DNA of 64,000 nt from Tianweitania sediminis (GTDB taxonomy: Bacteria; Pseudomonadota; Alphaproteobacteria; Rhizobiales; Rhizobiaceae). Below are positions 39,228 through 47,815 of this stretch, in pieces. The stretch covers positions 1-64,000 of the forward strand of contig NZ_JAGIYY010000002.1 of the NCBI RefSeq assembly GCF_017813335.1, read 5' to 3'. A program made the position numbers and the translations under genes. The notes beneath the pieces are model-generated. The model was not told the origin of the DNA, made no database searches, and worked only from the letters and a program-made list of their open reading frames with translations. Position 1 is the first letter of the stretch. Each line of letters begins with the position of its first letter.

Positions 39228-40586
39228 TCGGCCCTGATCGGGAAGGAAGCCGTCCTTGACGAGCTGCTCCATGAGGTCGATGCGGGCGCCGATCCATCGC
39301 ATGACATTGACTGCCATGCTGTTGCCGAGCGCCTTGTATCGGGGACCATCGGGCGAATGACCCGAGTCGCGCCATGGTACATCGGTGAAGTCGTCTGGGA
39401 AGCCCTGTAATCGTTCGCATTCGCGCGGCGTCAGCCGGCGAACAGCCCAAGATGTAGCAATGGACTGAGGTTTTCGGCGCGCCTCCAAGGTGAAGGCCGA
39501 TCCATCGTCAGACCACCCTTTACCATTTGGGCCAGCGCTAGGATTAAGGCTCTCCATGCGCTCCTGCATAGAGAAGACTGGAACAAGGGGCGTGCCTCTC
39601 CCGGTGCCGTCTTCGCTCGCATCGAAACCTTCGCCCCTCATCAGCGAATGGGCGACTAGGTTGTCGTCATCTTCTTGCCTTCGTCCGGCATAGCCTCCCT
39701 TGCCTTGGCTCTCCGCGCCACGCGTCAGCGTCGCTGCGACAGGTCGGGTTGTCACGAACGTTTCGACCTCGAAATCAATACGCTGTCCCTTCGCTGTGAG
39801 ACAGGCTGCCGCTTCTATGCTCCCGCTGAGATTTCCTCCTCCGAAGGCGACGAGCTTGCCCCGCTCGGGATCATCGACCCCGCCACGGCGCCCAGAGCTT
39901 GCGCTAACTGCGCCGGCAACACCTTGCCCCGCTTGTCGGCGCGGCGGAGGATCCCCGCGCAGGCCTTCGGGCTCAAGAAGAACCGCTGCGGCACGTCGCC
40001 AGTCTCCAAGATATCCGACAACGAACACACGCCGCCGTCGCTGTGGAACGGCGCGAGAAAAGCCGTCGCTTCGGACGTGCTGAGCGTCCAGAACTCGGTA
40101 GGCGAACCCATACCCGCATTCGCGAACGAAGGAGAGGAACGTCGCGAAGTCGGCGCTTTCGAGCCCTTCTCCGTCTTCGGCATCGTCATCGCCGCTTCGA
40201 GAGGAAAGGACACCGGGCACATTTTCCCAGACGATCCAGCGGGCGCGCAGGCGTTGAGCCAGCGCGAGATATTCGAGGGCGAGGTTGCCGCGCGGATCAT
40301 CCAGGCCAAGGCGTTTTCCTGCGACCGAGAAGGATTGGCAGGGTGTGCCGCCGACAAGGAGATCGACGGGACCAGCATCAGGTCCAATTGTGGTGAAGTC
40401 TCCAAGGTTGGGCACTCCGTTGCGGGAAGGGGGCTCGCCCGGCATGTTCGAGCCGTAGTGATGGGCAAGGACGGCGGACGGAAACCGCTCGATCTCGGCG
40501 AAGAACTTGGGTCGCCAGCCGAGCGGCTCCCAAGCCATTGTTGCGGCCTCAATGCCGGAACAGACGGACCCGTAGATAAGGTTCAT
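39225..40586 (-). CDS. DNA (cytosine-5) methyltransferase
   Basis: A 453-residue C5 methyltransferase. Motif I is SVCSGIEAATMAWEPLGW, motif IV is GTPCQSFSVAGKR with the catalytic Cys, motif VI is WENVPGV, motif VIII is QRRRRVFVVG, and the C-terminal motifs IX-X are LTPRECERLQGFPDDF and KALGNSMAVNVMRWIG. The variable target-recognition region is between about residues 215 and 380. No cognate restriction gene is adjacent, so it likely protects phage DNA or affects regulation. It overlaps the upstream primase gene by four bases. Confidence 0.95.
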   Translation of the reverse strand: MNLIYGSVCSGIEAATMAWEPLGWRPKFFAEIERFPSAVLAHHYGSNMPGEPPSRNGVPNLGDFTTIGPDAGPVDLLVGGTPCQSFSVAGKRLGLDDPRGNLALEYLALAQRLRARWIVWENVPGVLSSRSGDDDAEDGEGLESADFATFLSFVRECGYGFAYRVLDAQHVRSDGFSRAVPQRRRRVFVVGYLGDWRRAAAVLLEPEGLRGDPPPRRQAGQGVAGAVSASSGRRGGVDDPERGKLVAFGGGNLSGSIEAAACLTAKGQRIDFEVETFVTTRPVAATLTRGAESQGKGGYAGRRQEDDDNLVAHSLMRGEGFDASEDGTGRGTPLVPVFSMQERMESLNPSAGPNGKGWSDDGSAFTLEARRKPQSIATSWAVRRLTPRECERLQGFPDDFTDVPWRDSGHSPDGPRYKALGNSMAVNVMRWIGARIDLMEQLVKDGFLPDQGR

Positions 40587-42331
40587 CGATCATCCCCTCC
40601 GCTGCTGTTGGGGAGCCAGTTCGGCTTGATCCGCAGGCCGAGATAAACGGTCGTGCCGCTCTTGCTCTTGGCGATCTGCTTCATCTGGCCGTCCGTGCCT
40701 TCCCACGATCGCCGCGATGAGGACGCGAAGCGCTTGGCGAAGGTCGAGTTGTTGAACTTGAACACGCCTTCCGCATCGGCGAAGCGCTCATAGGCCATGA
40801 ACAGGTCGAGCGGCGTTTCCTTGTCCGTCGCTTCGCCCGTCACGATGCAGGCCTGGCGAATGAAGGTGCCGATCGGGTCGCTTTCCTCGCGATACTCTTG
40901 GCTGGCATCGCGCACCGCTTTCGGCACCTCCAAACCGTAGTTCAGATAGTCCAGCGCACCTTCCACCATCCAGGCAAACACGCCTGCGACTTCCTTGCGC
41001 AGCTTCTGCGGCAGCAGCGGGTCGACTTCGGCCTTGGGGATTTGGATCATCCAAGGGACAAGGATGACGCGTCGCCAGATCCCGTCCGAATCGTCGTCGA
41101 TGCGCGGTTTGTGGTTGCCCGAAAGGATGATCTTGAACTGCGGATCAACCTCGAAGAAGTCCTTGTGCAGCCGGCGTACCGGAATCTTTTCGCCCCCGGT
41201 GAGCGTCTTGATCAAGGCATCTTTCAGCTTCACATTCGCTTCCGGTTCGGACGCTGCAACCAGCCTGGCCCCAGGCAGTCGTGCGAGGTCTGGAGTTGCC
41301 TCGGCACCGCCGCGTTTGTTCTCGCCCGAAAAGCTGTCGATCGAGAGCGTCACGGCATAATCGGCGAGGATGTGGCAGATCAGGTCGACGAAGGTCGACT
41401 TGCCGTTCCGACCGGCGCCGTAAAAGAACAGCATCACCTGTTCCACTGTCAGACCGGTGAGGCAGTAGCCGCAGAACCGCTTCAGGAACAGGCGGATCTC
41501 GGGATCTGGCTGCGAGCGCGTCAGGAACTTGCGAAACTCCGGACACTCGGGCTTCCCGGCAGGATCCCACTCGACCTCGGCCATCTTGGTGATCATGTCC
41601 GTCTGATCGTGCGGCCGCAGCTTGGCTTCCCAGCGGAAGCGCGGGTCATCCGGGTCGCTTTCCTCGTCTTCCACCCGCGCGAACTCGATCGTGCCCGATC
41701 GGCAGTTCACCAGGAGACGGTTCGTGTTGAGGTCCTGGACCTTGCGCGACATATAGGGTCGCCCTTCCTCCAGCATGTTGTTGAGCTTGCTCGATCCGGC
41801 GGTCGATTTGGCGTGCCGGATCCGCGACGAACGCCGCCCCGCAACACGTTCCGCAATGAGCTTCGTGAGGCTGGCCGCTTCCTCCAGATCCTTGCGCTGC
41901 CGGGCTTTGTCCGGATCGGGAAGAACCGCTTTCGCGCTGCCCATGGCGTCGAGCGCGGCCTGCGCCACTTCGGCTGCGGCAAGCGCGTCCCGCTCTTCCG
42001 GCGTGGTGGTGATGGCAAAAACCTCGCGGCGGATCGCTTCGGCCGTTTCATGCGCGAGCGGCCGGATCAGCGATCCGTCCTCGTCTTCCTTCCACCGCAT
42101 TCCGTCGAAAACGTGCCAGCCGATATGCGCCACGCTGATCGCGATCCAGCTCGCCGCGCCTTCATGCTTTGCGGCCAGGTCGCCGTAGCGTCGGCGCAAC
42201 CGCCGGCCGTTGCCGATATCGGTTTCCGGCTCGGCCGCACAGGCGGCAAGCAGCGCGTCTTGCGCGGCGTCGGATGGCGAAGGCGCGCCATCCTCCGGCT
42301 GGTCCGGATCGGAGTGAATGTCGAAGTCCAT
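40583..42331 (-). CDS. P4-type primase-helicase (D5-like) replication protein
   Basis: A 582-residue protein of the phage/plasmid primase P4 family. The helicase core has Walker A FYGAGRNGKSTFVDLIC (about residues 300-316), Walker B and arginine-finger segments (RLVAASEPEANVKLKDALIKTLTGGEKIPVRRLHKDFFE and FKIILSGNHKPRIDDDSDGIWRRVILVPW). The N-terminal D5_N-like domain includes RFRWEAKLRPHDQTDMITKMAEVEWDP. It would unwind the replication origin, perhaps the repeat block downstream. Overlaps the C5 methyltransferase by four bases. Confidence 0.93.
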   Translation of the reverse strand: MDFDIHSDPDQPEDGAPSPSDAAQDALLAACAAEPETDIGNGRRLRRRYGDLAAKHEGAASWIAISVAHIGWHVFDGMRWKEDEDGSLIRPLAHETAEAIRREVFAITTTPEERDALAAAEVAQAALDAMGSAKAVLPDPDKARQRKDLEEAASLTKLIAERVAGRRSSRIRHAKSTAGSSKLNNMLEEGRPYMSRKVQDLNTNRLLVNCRSGTIEFARVEDEESDPDDPRFRWEAKLRPHDQTDMITKMAEVEWDPAGKPECPEFRKFLTRSQPDPEIRLFLKRFCGYCLTGLTVEQVMLFFYGAGRNGKSTFVDLICHILADYAVTLSIDSFSGENKRGGAEATPDLARLPGARLVAASEPEANVKLKDALIKTLTGGEKIPVRRLHKDFFEVDPQFKIILSGNHKPRIDDDSDGIWRRVILVPWMIQIPKAEVDPLLPQKLRKEVAGVFAWMVEGALDYLNYGLEVPKAVRDASQEYREESDPIGTFIRQACIVTGEATDKETPLDLFMAYERFADAEGVFKFNNSTFAKRFASSSRRSWEGTDGQMKQIAKSKSGTTVYLGLRIKPNWLPNSSGGDDR

Positions 42332-42334
42332 CGA

Positions 42335-43306
42335 TCAGGCGGGCTCGCTTTCGAAGTCGAAAGTGCCGACCGCACTTTCATCCGGCTCTGCCGCAGCAAG
42401 CAGGTTGCGCTTCGCCTGCGCGAAATAGCTCGCCTTTAATTCGAACCCGATGCCGCGCCGGCCTGAGCGAACGGCGGCGTAAACCTCCGACCCGATGCCG
42501 AGAAACGGCGTCAGCACAACATCGCCGGGGTTGGACCAAAGGTCGAGACAGCGCTCGATCACGTCCAGCTGCAGCGGCGAGATATGTTTCTCGTCGCGCT
42601 CGTCGCGCCCGCCGGCATAGTGCAGCACGCGGCCCTGCCGGATGTCCATCCAAACCGGCGACGCATAGCGCTGCCAGACCTCGATCGAAAACCAGTTGCG
42701 ACTGTCGTCGGCGGTGGTGAACTTGTCGAAGTCTGGCCCGTCGCCTTCGCCGACATAGCGGCGGAAACAGCCGGCAATCGGCTTGGCGTTTTCGCCCGGC
42801 TTTCGGAACGTGACGATGTAGTCTGCCAAGCCCTGGCCACTCAGGCTCGAGTCCTTCACCAGCTGCTTGTGCAGGAGCCGGATGGATTTGGTGCGCTGCT
42901 GTGCCACCACGGGGTTTTTCCAGATGCAGACTTCGGAATGGAGTATCCATCCGGCCGCTTCGAAAGCGCGGATCACCTCGCCGCGGAAGTCGCGCATGCC
43001 GATATTGCCGTCGCGGATCTTCGACATCGGCAGCTGCATGACGTGAACGGAATGCAACCGGCCTGGCTGGGTGACGCGAAACAGCTCGGCGATCAGGAAG
43101 CCGTAATGCGTCCAGAACAGGTCGCCTTCGCTGTTCGAAAGGTCACGCGGGCTGTCTGAAAACTTGTAAAGCCCTTCAAAAGGCGGCGAGTGGATGCCGA
43201 ACCCGACCGAGGCATCCGGAACCCCTCGGATCAGCTCACACGCATCCCCTTGATAGATGGCATATCGCTCGGCGATGACCTGGTCTTCCGCCTTGATCCC
43301 ATCCAT
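42335..43306 (-). CDS. DNA methyltransferase (SPPF, N4/N6 type)
   Basis: A 323-residue amino-methyltransferase. Motif IV is SPPFEGLYKF (residues 39-48), and AdoMet-binding motif I is VVLTPFLGIGSEVYAAV near residue 275, giving the beta-type motif order (IV before I), which is the order also found in CcrM-type enzymes. The S-P-P-F motif is more typical for N4-cytosine or certain N6-adenine enzymes, so the target is unclear. No restriction partner is near. Lies directly after the helicase gene. It may act in protection from restriction or in the cell-cycle-related control suggested by other genes. Confidence 0.9.
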   Translation of the reverse strand: MDGIKAEDQVIAERYAIYQGDACELIRGVPDASVGFGIHSPPFEGLYKFSDSPRDLSNSEGDLFWTHYGFLIAELFRVTQPGRLHSVHVMQLPMSKIRDGNIGMRDFRGEVIRAFEAAGWILHSEVCIWKNPVVAQQRTKSIRLLHKQLVKDSSLSGQGLADYIVTFRKPGENAKPIAGCFRRYVGEGDGPDFDKFTTADDSRNWFSIEVWQRYASPVWMDIRQGRVLHYAGGRDERDEKHISPLQLDVIERCLDLWSNPGDVVLTPFLGIGSEVYAAVRSGRRGIGFELKASYFAQAKRNLLAAAEPDESAVGTFDFESEPA

Positions 43307-43307
43307 G

Positions 43308-44702
43308 TCAGTTCACCATCCAGCTAGGCAGCATGATCGGCTGCGCGGGGTTGTAGGGTAGGATCGTCCGCGTCGTTCCGCGCACTTCGGCAGCAGAAAG
43401 GTCGGCCATGTGGCGGACCATGGCGGCGGCCATGCGATCCGCATCGGCTTCCTTGCGCGCGAGATTGGCCAGCACGGCACCTTCGGTTTCGGCGAACACG
43501 AAATCCGCAATGACCTCGCGCGTCTGGCCGAAGCGCCAGAAGCGGCGGATGGATTGGTAGATCTGCTCGAAACTGTCGGTCAGCCCCACGAAGCCGGTGC
43601 GGGAGCAGTGCTGCCAGTTCATGCCGAAGCCGCAGATCGTGGGCTTGGTCACGAGAACGCGGATGCGGCCTTCCGAAAAGGCAACAACCTTCCGCTCTTT
43701 TTCGTCATCCGTGTCCGACCCGCGAACTTCGACCGCGCCGGGAATGGCAGCAGCCAGGCCTTCGCTTTCGGCGTTGAGGTTGCACCACCACACATAAGGC
43801 TCATCGTGAGGCGTCAGGCTGGCGGCCTTGGACACCCGCTCTTCCAGGCTGTCGCGCCGCGCGTGCAGGCGCTCCTTCATGGTTTTTGCGATCGGCGCCA
43901 GGAAGGAGAACTGCCCTTCTATGTCCGGTCCCCATTCCACATGGACGGGATGTTCGCGCCGGGTGAGGGGCGGCAGAAGATAGCCATCATCGGGATAACC
44001 GAGGTCCGATGGGCGTCGCAGCATCACGGCCCAGGACGCCATCCAACGCCAGAACACGTCTTCGGCGTGGCCTTTGAGCTTCCACACGCGAGTGTCGGAC
44101 GAGTCGTGAACGAAATAGGTGGCAAGCATGTCGGTTTGCGACAACACGCCGAGGAACTCGGCATGGTTGCCGAGTTCGGTGAAGTCGTTCGGTGCCGGCG
44201 TGGCGGTCGCCGCAAGCCGAAAAGGAACAACCGCGCAGTCCCTGATCAGCCGTGTGCGGTAATGGCCATCATGGCTCTTCAGGATCGAACTTTCGTCGAG
44301 GATCACGGCAACGAAGGCGGCGAGCTCGAAGCGATCAAGCTTCTGATAGTTGGTGACATTGATGCCGGCGCGGCATTCATGCTGTGACCGGACCAGCCGT
44401 GCCGGAATGCCGAACCGTGCGGCCTCTCGGAGGATCTGTGCCGACACCGCGAGCGGCGCAAACAAGAGCACCATGCCGCCGGTCGCCTCGGCAACGGCCT
44501 GCCCCCACGCCAGCTCGATCAGGGTTTTGCCGAGGCCCGTCCCGGCGAAAACCGCCGCGCGGCCACGCCGCAAGCCCCATCGGACGATGTCGCCCTGATG
44601 CGGGAACAGGAAGGAAGGCAGTTGAGGGATCCGGTCGAGCCCAGAAGGCGGGTCGACAATCGCCTTGCTCGCCAAGAAATCTTGATAAGCCTGAAGCGTC
44701 AT
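43308..44702 (-). CDS. SF2 (SNF2-like) helicase
   Basis: A 464-residue DEAD/DEAH-superfamily helicase. Motif I is VFAGTGLGKTLIELAWG, motif II VAVILDESSILKSHD (DES variant), motif III LAATATPAPND, and motif VI IYQSIRRFWRFGQTREV, matching the SNF2-like DNA translocases used in phage replication. The ATG at 44,702 overlaps the primase stop by four bases; the longer open frame to 45,428 runs antisense through the primase gene and is not used. Confidence 0.93.
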   Translation of the reverse strand: MTLQAYQDFLASKAIVDPPSGLDRIPQLPSFLFPHQGDIVRWGLRRGRAAVFAGTGLGKTLIELAWGQAVAEATGGMVLLFAPLAVSAQILREAARFGIPARLVRSQHECRAGINVTNYQKLDRFELAAFVAVILDESSILKSHDGHYRTRLIRDCAVVPFRLAATATPAPNDFTELGNHAEFLGVLSQTDMLATYFVHDSSDTRVWKLKGHAEDVFWRWMASWAVMLRRPSDLGYPDDGYLLPPLTRREHPVHVEWGPDIEGQFSFLAPIAKTMKERLHARRDSLEERVSKAASLTPHDEPYVWWCNLNAESEGLAAAIPGAVEVRGSDTDDEKERKVVAFSEGRIRVLVTKPTICGFGMNWQHCSRTGFVGLTDSFEQIYQSIRRFWRFGQTREVIADFVFAETEGAVLANLARKEADADRMAAAMVRHMADLSAAEVRGTTRTILPYNPAQPIMLPSWMVN

Positions 44703-45871
44703 GCTGCGACCTCGCTGCGCTTGGCTTGCTTCACCGCACGGGCACGCAGCGCATCGTTCCAGTCGAGCCCGTCCGGAGCCCATCGGATCGAAACAGGGCG
44801 ACCGTCGCGCTCGGCGCGCGCTTTGGCGCGCAGCATGGCCGCTTGGGTCGTGAAGCGGTCGCTGTCGGCATCGCCGAGAAGCAGTTCCTCCGTGACGCTC
44901 GACAGGTCGCCATTGAAGGCAAGGCATGCCGTGTCCTGCGCATCGGGTTCGGACGATCCGATCATCAGGCGCCGCTTGCGGCCGAGCCGATCGACGTTCT
45001 GCTTCGAAGGGTGCGGGATCTGGCTGGCGGCCTTGCCGGCGATGTTGTCGAGATTGATGCCTGCCTGAAGGGTCGATCTCTGGTCCCCGTGAAAGGCGGC
45101 GAAGGAAAGTACCGTCTCGATGCCTTCCCCGGTGATCCGTGGGCAAGGGCGATCGCCCTTTCGCAGGATGATCCGGCCGCCGCGCTGCGAACCCATCACC
45201 TTCTTGACGTCGAGAACCTCGCCCGTCTCGGGATCGGAAATCAGCGCCTTTCCATTCGGGCGCTGAAGGTCGAGCCATGTGCGATGAACGCCAATGAAAT
45301 GGCCGTCCGGACCCACGATGGCGGCCATCATGGCCGGCCCGGTGTGAACGATGCGGAAAGCCTGGTCCTCTTTCGACCATTCCCAATAAGCGAGCTGGTC
45401 GATTTCGCGCAGGGCCGGAACGGTCCATTGGGGAAAGGGTATGGAGCGAAGGGCGAGATACGCCGCAACGAGGTAGCCGCCCTGGCGATGATCGATCGAG
45501 CGCCCGTCACGCCAGATCTTCCACGCGCGCTGCCGTGCCTTCTCGCGATATTTGTTGTCCTCGGCTGCGGGCGTTTGCATCTTGTGCAGGTGGCTCCGGT
45601 CGACGCCGGTCAGCATGGCAACCGCGTCGGCGAAGCCGATGCCATGGACATGACGGGCAAGGTTGATGGGATCGCCGGCAGCACCGGACATGCGGCACAG
45701 AAAGGTGTTCTTGTCTTCGTTGAGCCAGAACCGGTCAGTGCCACCGCAGCCGGGGCAGGGACCGTTCCATTCCGATCCCTTGCGGCGGAGCGAAGCACCC
45801 ATCTCGCGTGCGATCGACAGGATCGGCAGGTCATGCGCAGCGGAAACGACTTCGCTCGGCAGCTGGGTCAT
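44699..45871 (-). CDS. CHC2/Toprim-type primase protein
   Basis: A 390-residue protein. The N-terminal zinc-binding part (ILSIAREMGASLRRKGSEWNGPCPGCGGTDRFWLNEDKNTFLCRM) is the CHC2-like zinc domain with CPGC; DPINLARHVHGIGFADAVAML follows. The middle (RIITGEGIETVLSFAA-type: PRITGEGIETVLSFAAF) is the Toprim signature with its Glu. It would synthesise primers for phage DNA replication. It overlaps the GcrA-like gene stop by four bases and the helicase by four bases. Confidence 0.9.
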   Translation of the reverse strand: MTQLPSEVVSAAHDLPILSIAREMGASLRRKGSEWNGPCPGCGGTDRFWLNEDKNTFLCRMSGAAGDPINLARHVHGIGFADAVAMLTGVDRSHLHKMQTPAAEDNKYREKARQRAWKIWRDGRSIDHRQGGYLVAAYLALRSIPFPQWTVPALREIDQLAYWEWSKEDQAFRIVHTGPAMMAAIVGPDGHFIGVHRTWLDLQRPNGKALISDPETGEVLDVKKVMGSQRGGRIILRKGDRPCPRITGEGIETVLSFAAFHGDQRSTLQAGINLDNIAGKAASQIPHPSKQNVDRLGRKRRLMIGSSEPDAQDTACLAFNGDLSSVTEELLLGDADSDRFTTQAAMLRAKARAERDGRPVSIRWAPDGLDWNDALRARAVKQAKRSEVAA

Positions 45872-46365
45872 GCCTGAGCCTCGCCGGCAACATGGGCCTC
45901 GCAATAGGGCTTGCGCACACGAAATTGGCGCGGGCATCCACACACCAGCATGTCCGGCCCTTCCTTTGAAAAGGGATCGGCCGCGAAAAACAGGCATCGG
46001 TTTTCGGCAATCGCCCTGGCAAAAGGGAGAGGAACCACCACGATCCGCGCAGCCTTGCCTCGAAACGCGGTGAAGCTGCGCGCCTCGCGGCGATCGACCG
46101 GGCTGCGCTCAGGGGATTTGGATGTAGGCGGCAGGGGTGCCGGCTTGGCCACCGCAGGCGCCGCACGAGGTGCTGTCGTTCTCGGCTTCGCGATCGATAC
46201 GCGGCGTTCGCGCTTCGGCATCGTGCCGGCCGCCTGCATCCGATGAATAAGGCCGAGCACCGAACTGCGTGTGCAACCGAGCTGCCCCGCAATTTGCGTG
46301 GCCGATTGGCCATCCGCGGCAAGGCGCTGCACCATCACCCGCGCTTCGGCGTTCCAGCGGGTCAC
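45868..46365 (-). CDS. GcrA-like cell cycle regulator
   Basis: A 165-residue protein with the GcrA layout. The N-terminal helix-turn-helix (MTRWNAEARVMVQRLAADGQSATQIAGQLGCTRSSVLGLIHRM, residues 1-45) matches the GcrA HTH with its G-Q-S-A-x-Q-I-A-x-x-L-G. A Pro/Ala/Lys linker follows, and the C-terminal portion ends CPRQFRVRKPYCEAHV, like the zinc-type C-terminal domain of GcrA. In Caulobacter GcrA binds sigma-70 and activates genes with CcrM-methylated promoters. A phage copy could rewire host transcription, or activate phage promoters. Early, next to replication genes. Confidence 0.85.
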   Translation of the reverse strand: MTRWNAEARVMVQRLAADGQSATQIAGQLGCTRSSVLGLIHRMQAAGTMPKRERRVSIAKPRTTAPRAAPAVAKPAPLPPTSKSPERSPVDRREARSFTAFRGKAARIVVVPLPFARAIAENRCLFFAADPFSKEGPDMLVCGCPRQFRVRKPYCEAHVAGEAQA

Positions 46366-46835
46366 CCTGCCACCTTCCGGCGCATGCGCTTCAGCACCAC
46401 GATCTTTTCGTTGACTTCGGCAAGGATCTGCCGCCGCTCGTGGACGTCCACCACTTCATCTTCCAACGCATCATCGATCGCGCGATGAAGGTTGCTGGAA
46501 TGACGCCGCAGCTCACGAGCATCCGATTCGGTGAGGGCGCCGCCTTCCGGCTCGTCGCTCTCGGGTACGAGGCGATAACCCAGCAAGGCCGCTGCGGCAG
46601 CGATCAGCATGGGAGCGCCCAATTCGCGGTCTGCTTCAACCGCCACGGCCAGGTCGATCACGGCCGGATCGGCCGGCGATCCCCACTTCGAAAGTTGCGG
46701 CGCGTTCACCCTTGTCTTCAACGCGAACTTGTTCGCGCCGCCCATGAGATCGAAGGCGGCGCGGGTGTCCGCTTTCAATCCGAGAACCTCGCTGTCGGTG
46801 ATGTTGCGGGGCAGTTTCATAGCTTCATCACGCAT
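46362..46835 (-). CDS. Phage regulatory protein (CII-like)
   Basis: A 157-residue protein. Residues 20-60 (ALGLKAD-type helix: VLGLKADTRAAFDLMGGANKFALKTRVNAPQLSKWG) look like a DNA-binding helical domain; a coiled C-terminal tail (LRRHSSNLHRAIDDALEDEVVDVHERRQILAEVNEKIVVLKRMRRKV) is likely for oligomers. Similar proteins occur between Cro-like and replication genes of rhizobial phages and are annotated as phage regulatory CII-family. Start set at ATG 46,835 with AGG upstream. Overlaps GcrA by four bases. Confidence 0.6.
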   Translation of the reverse strand: MRDEAMKLPRNITDSEVLGLKADTRAAFDLMGGANKFALKTRVNAPQLSKWGSPADPAVIDLAVAVEADRELGAPMLIAAAAALLGYRLVPESDEPEGGALTESDARELRRHSSNLHRAIDDALEDEVVDVHERRQILAEVNEKIVVLKRMRRKVAG

Positions 46836-46855
46836 GGGAAAAAACCTCAGGAAGT

Positions 46856-46886
46856 CACGGAAATTTTTCGGCAAAAGATTTCCGTG
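46856..46886. promoter_or_regulatory. Inverted repeat in leader of early operon
   Basis: The arms CACGGAAAT and ATTTCCGTG match perfectly over 9 bp, and TTTT/AAAA pair inside around a CGGC loop. It lies 21 bases upstream of the CII-like gene start, 100 bases after the Cro-like stop. It could be an attenuator, operator or leader hairpin. Confidence 0.45.
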
Positions 46887-46985
46887 CGCGCGAGCGAGCC
46901 GCGCGACAGATTGGCGTCATCGAAGGAAGCCGGATTGTCCGGCGGTGATCAGGTCACGGAGGCCCACATGGAAGGCGCATCGACA

Positions 46986-47255
46986 TCATTCGGCAGCCTC
47001 GCAAAGAGGAACCTGCCCGGATGGGGCAGCAGGGAAGGCATCATCCGGGCAGGCGGCGCCGCTCTCCTGGGAGGTCGGGGCGACGGAAGAATTCTTGGAG
47101 AGCCTCTGCAGAAGAAGACGAGCCGGCCCACGAGGCGACTTGCCGTTCTCCCAGTTAGAGACCGTGCTTTGATCAACGCCCACGGCTTCGCCAAGCTGAG
47201 CCTGGCTAAGACCAAGGGCCACACGAAGGGCTTTCACGTCGAGCAGAGTATCCAT
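46986..47255 (-). CDS. Cro-like HTH repressor
   Basis: An 89-residue protein with an XRE-type helix-turn-helix (LRVALGLSQAQLGEAVGVDQSTVSNWENGKSPRGPARLLLQRLS, residues 9-55) and a Ser/Pro-rich tail. It is divergent from the repressor gene at 47,329, separated by 73 bp that contain two 13-bp operators. The -10 lies so close to the ATG that the transcript may be leaderless. First gene of the long leftward operon. Confidence 0.85.
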   Translation of the reverse strand: MDTLLDVKALRVALGLSQAQLGEAVGVDQSTVSNWENGKSPRGPARLLLQRLSKNSSVAPTSQESGAACPDDAFPAAPSGQVPLCEAAE

Positions 47256-47263
47256 ACCGTCAA

Positions 47264-47292
47264 CTTATGGGAAACTCATAGATCAATGTCAA
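47264..47292 (-). promoter_or_regulatory. Early leftward promoter PL
   Basis: On the minus strand TTGACA (47,292-47,287), 17-base spacer, then CATAAG (47,269-47,264). The predicted start lies 0-3 bases before the Cro-like ATG at 47,255, suggesting a leaderless mRNA. Operator 1 overlaps the -10, operator 2 touches the -35. Confidence 0.65.
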
Positions 47293-47304
47293 TGAGTTTC
47301 TCAT
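47267..47304. promoter_or_regulatory. Operators O1 and O2
   Basis: O1 is ATGGGAAACTCAT at 47,267-47,279, O2 is ATGAGTTTCTCAT at 47,292-47,304, a perfect palindrome (ATGAG-TTT-CTCAT). Centre spacing is 25 bp. They lie between the divergent Cro-like and repressor genes and are likely bound by both proteins. Confidence 0.7.
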
Positions 47305-47328
47305 ATTGAATTATGGCAAAGTCAGACC

Positions 47329-47697
47329 ATGGAACTGCATGAAAGACTTGTTGCCGCCAGGAAGCACGCCGGCTTCAGCTCCGCGAGCGACGCCGCCGCG
47401 GCTCTTGGTGTGCCTTACCCCACCTACGCTGGTCATGAGAATGGAAGTTCGGGTTTTCGCGCGGACAAGGGCGAAATCTATGCCCGAAAGTTCAAAGTGC
47501 GCTTCGAGTGGTTGATGCGCGGAGCAGGACCGATGGTCGACCTCGCCACCAAGTACCGGGAGGTCCTGACTACTTTCGACAGTCTTCCGCCGGATCTTCA
47601 AGAATCCTACGCCGATGTTCTGCGCAAGCTTGCAGAGCCTTTCCGACAGCCAGAGCCTCAGAAAGAACGTCTTCCGGCAAAAGCAAAACCATCTTAA
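47329..47697 (+). CDS. CI-like phage repressor, short form
   Basis: A 122-residue protein with a helix-turn-helix domain (LHERLVAARKHAGFSSASDAAAALGVPYPTYAGHENGSSGFRADKGEIYARKFKVRFEWLMRG, residues 3-65) characteristic of rhizobial prophage repressors, followed by a short helical part (LPPDLQESYADVLRKLAEPF). It lacks the S24 self-cleaving peptidase domain of lambda CI, so RecA-triggered cleavage cannot be its induction route. The LexA-like boxes near the left end hint at another SOS connection. Confidence 0.8.
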   Translation: MELHERLVAARKHAGFSSASDAAAALGVPYPTYAGHENGSSGFRADKGEIYARKFKVRFEWLMRGAGPMVDLATKYREVLTTFDSLPPDLQESYADVLRKLAEPFRQPEPQKERLPAKAKPS

Positions 47698-47815
47698 GCA
47701 CAGCGTCGCGCTCAAGCACTTTCTTGAGATCGAACGGTAAAGGCGCGGAAAGATCGCGCAGCTTCGCCATCGCCGCATCTGTGCGGTTGGCTGGCCTCTG
47801 CGTGATCTTGATGCC
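47570..47815 (-). CDS. Possible small gene convergent to the repressor
   Basis: An 81-residue open frame from ATG 47,815 (MGIKITQRPANRTDAAMAKL, then RDLSAPLPFDLKKVLERDAV). Third codon positions are G/C-rich as in neighbours, and a GGGG stretch about ten bases upstream could bind ribosomes. Its last 43 codons run antisense to the end of the repressor gene, which makes that part doubtful. No family recognised. It may be a shadow. Confidence 0.3.
   Translation of the reverse strand, partial: GIKITQRPANRTDAAMAKLRDLSAPLPFDLKKVLERDAVLKMVLLLPEDVLSEALAVGKALQACAEHRRRILEDPAEDCRK

Noticed and set aside
40898-42439. 513-codon open frame on the plus strand
   Set aside because: Antisense to the P4-type primase-helicase, which has unmistakable motifs.
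39225-43306. Complete restriction-modification system
   Set aside because: Two methyltransferases are present, but no neighbouring gene has restriction endonuclease motifs; the HNH gene sits with terminase and is better explained by packaging.
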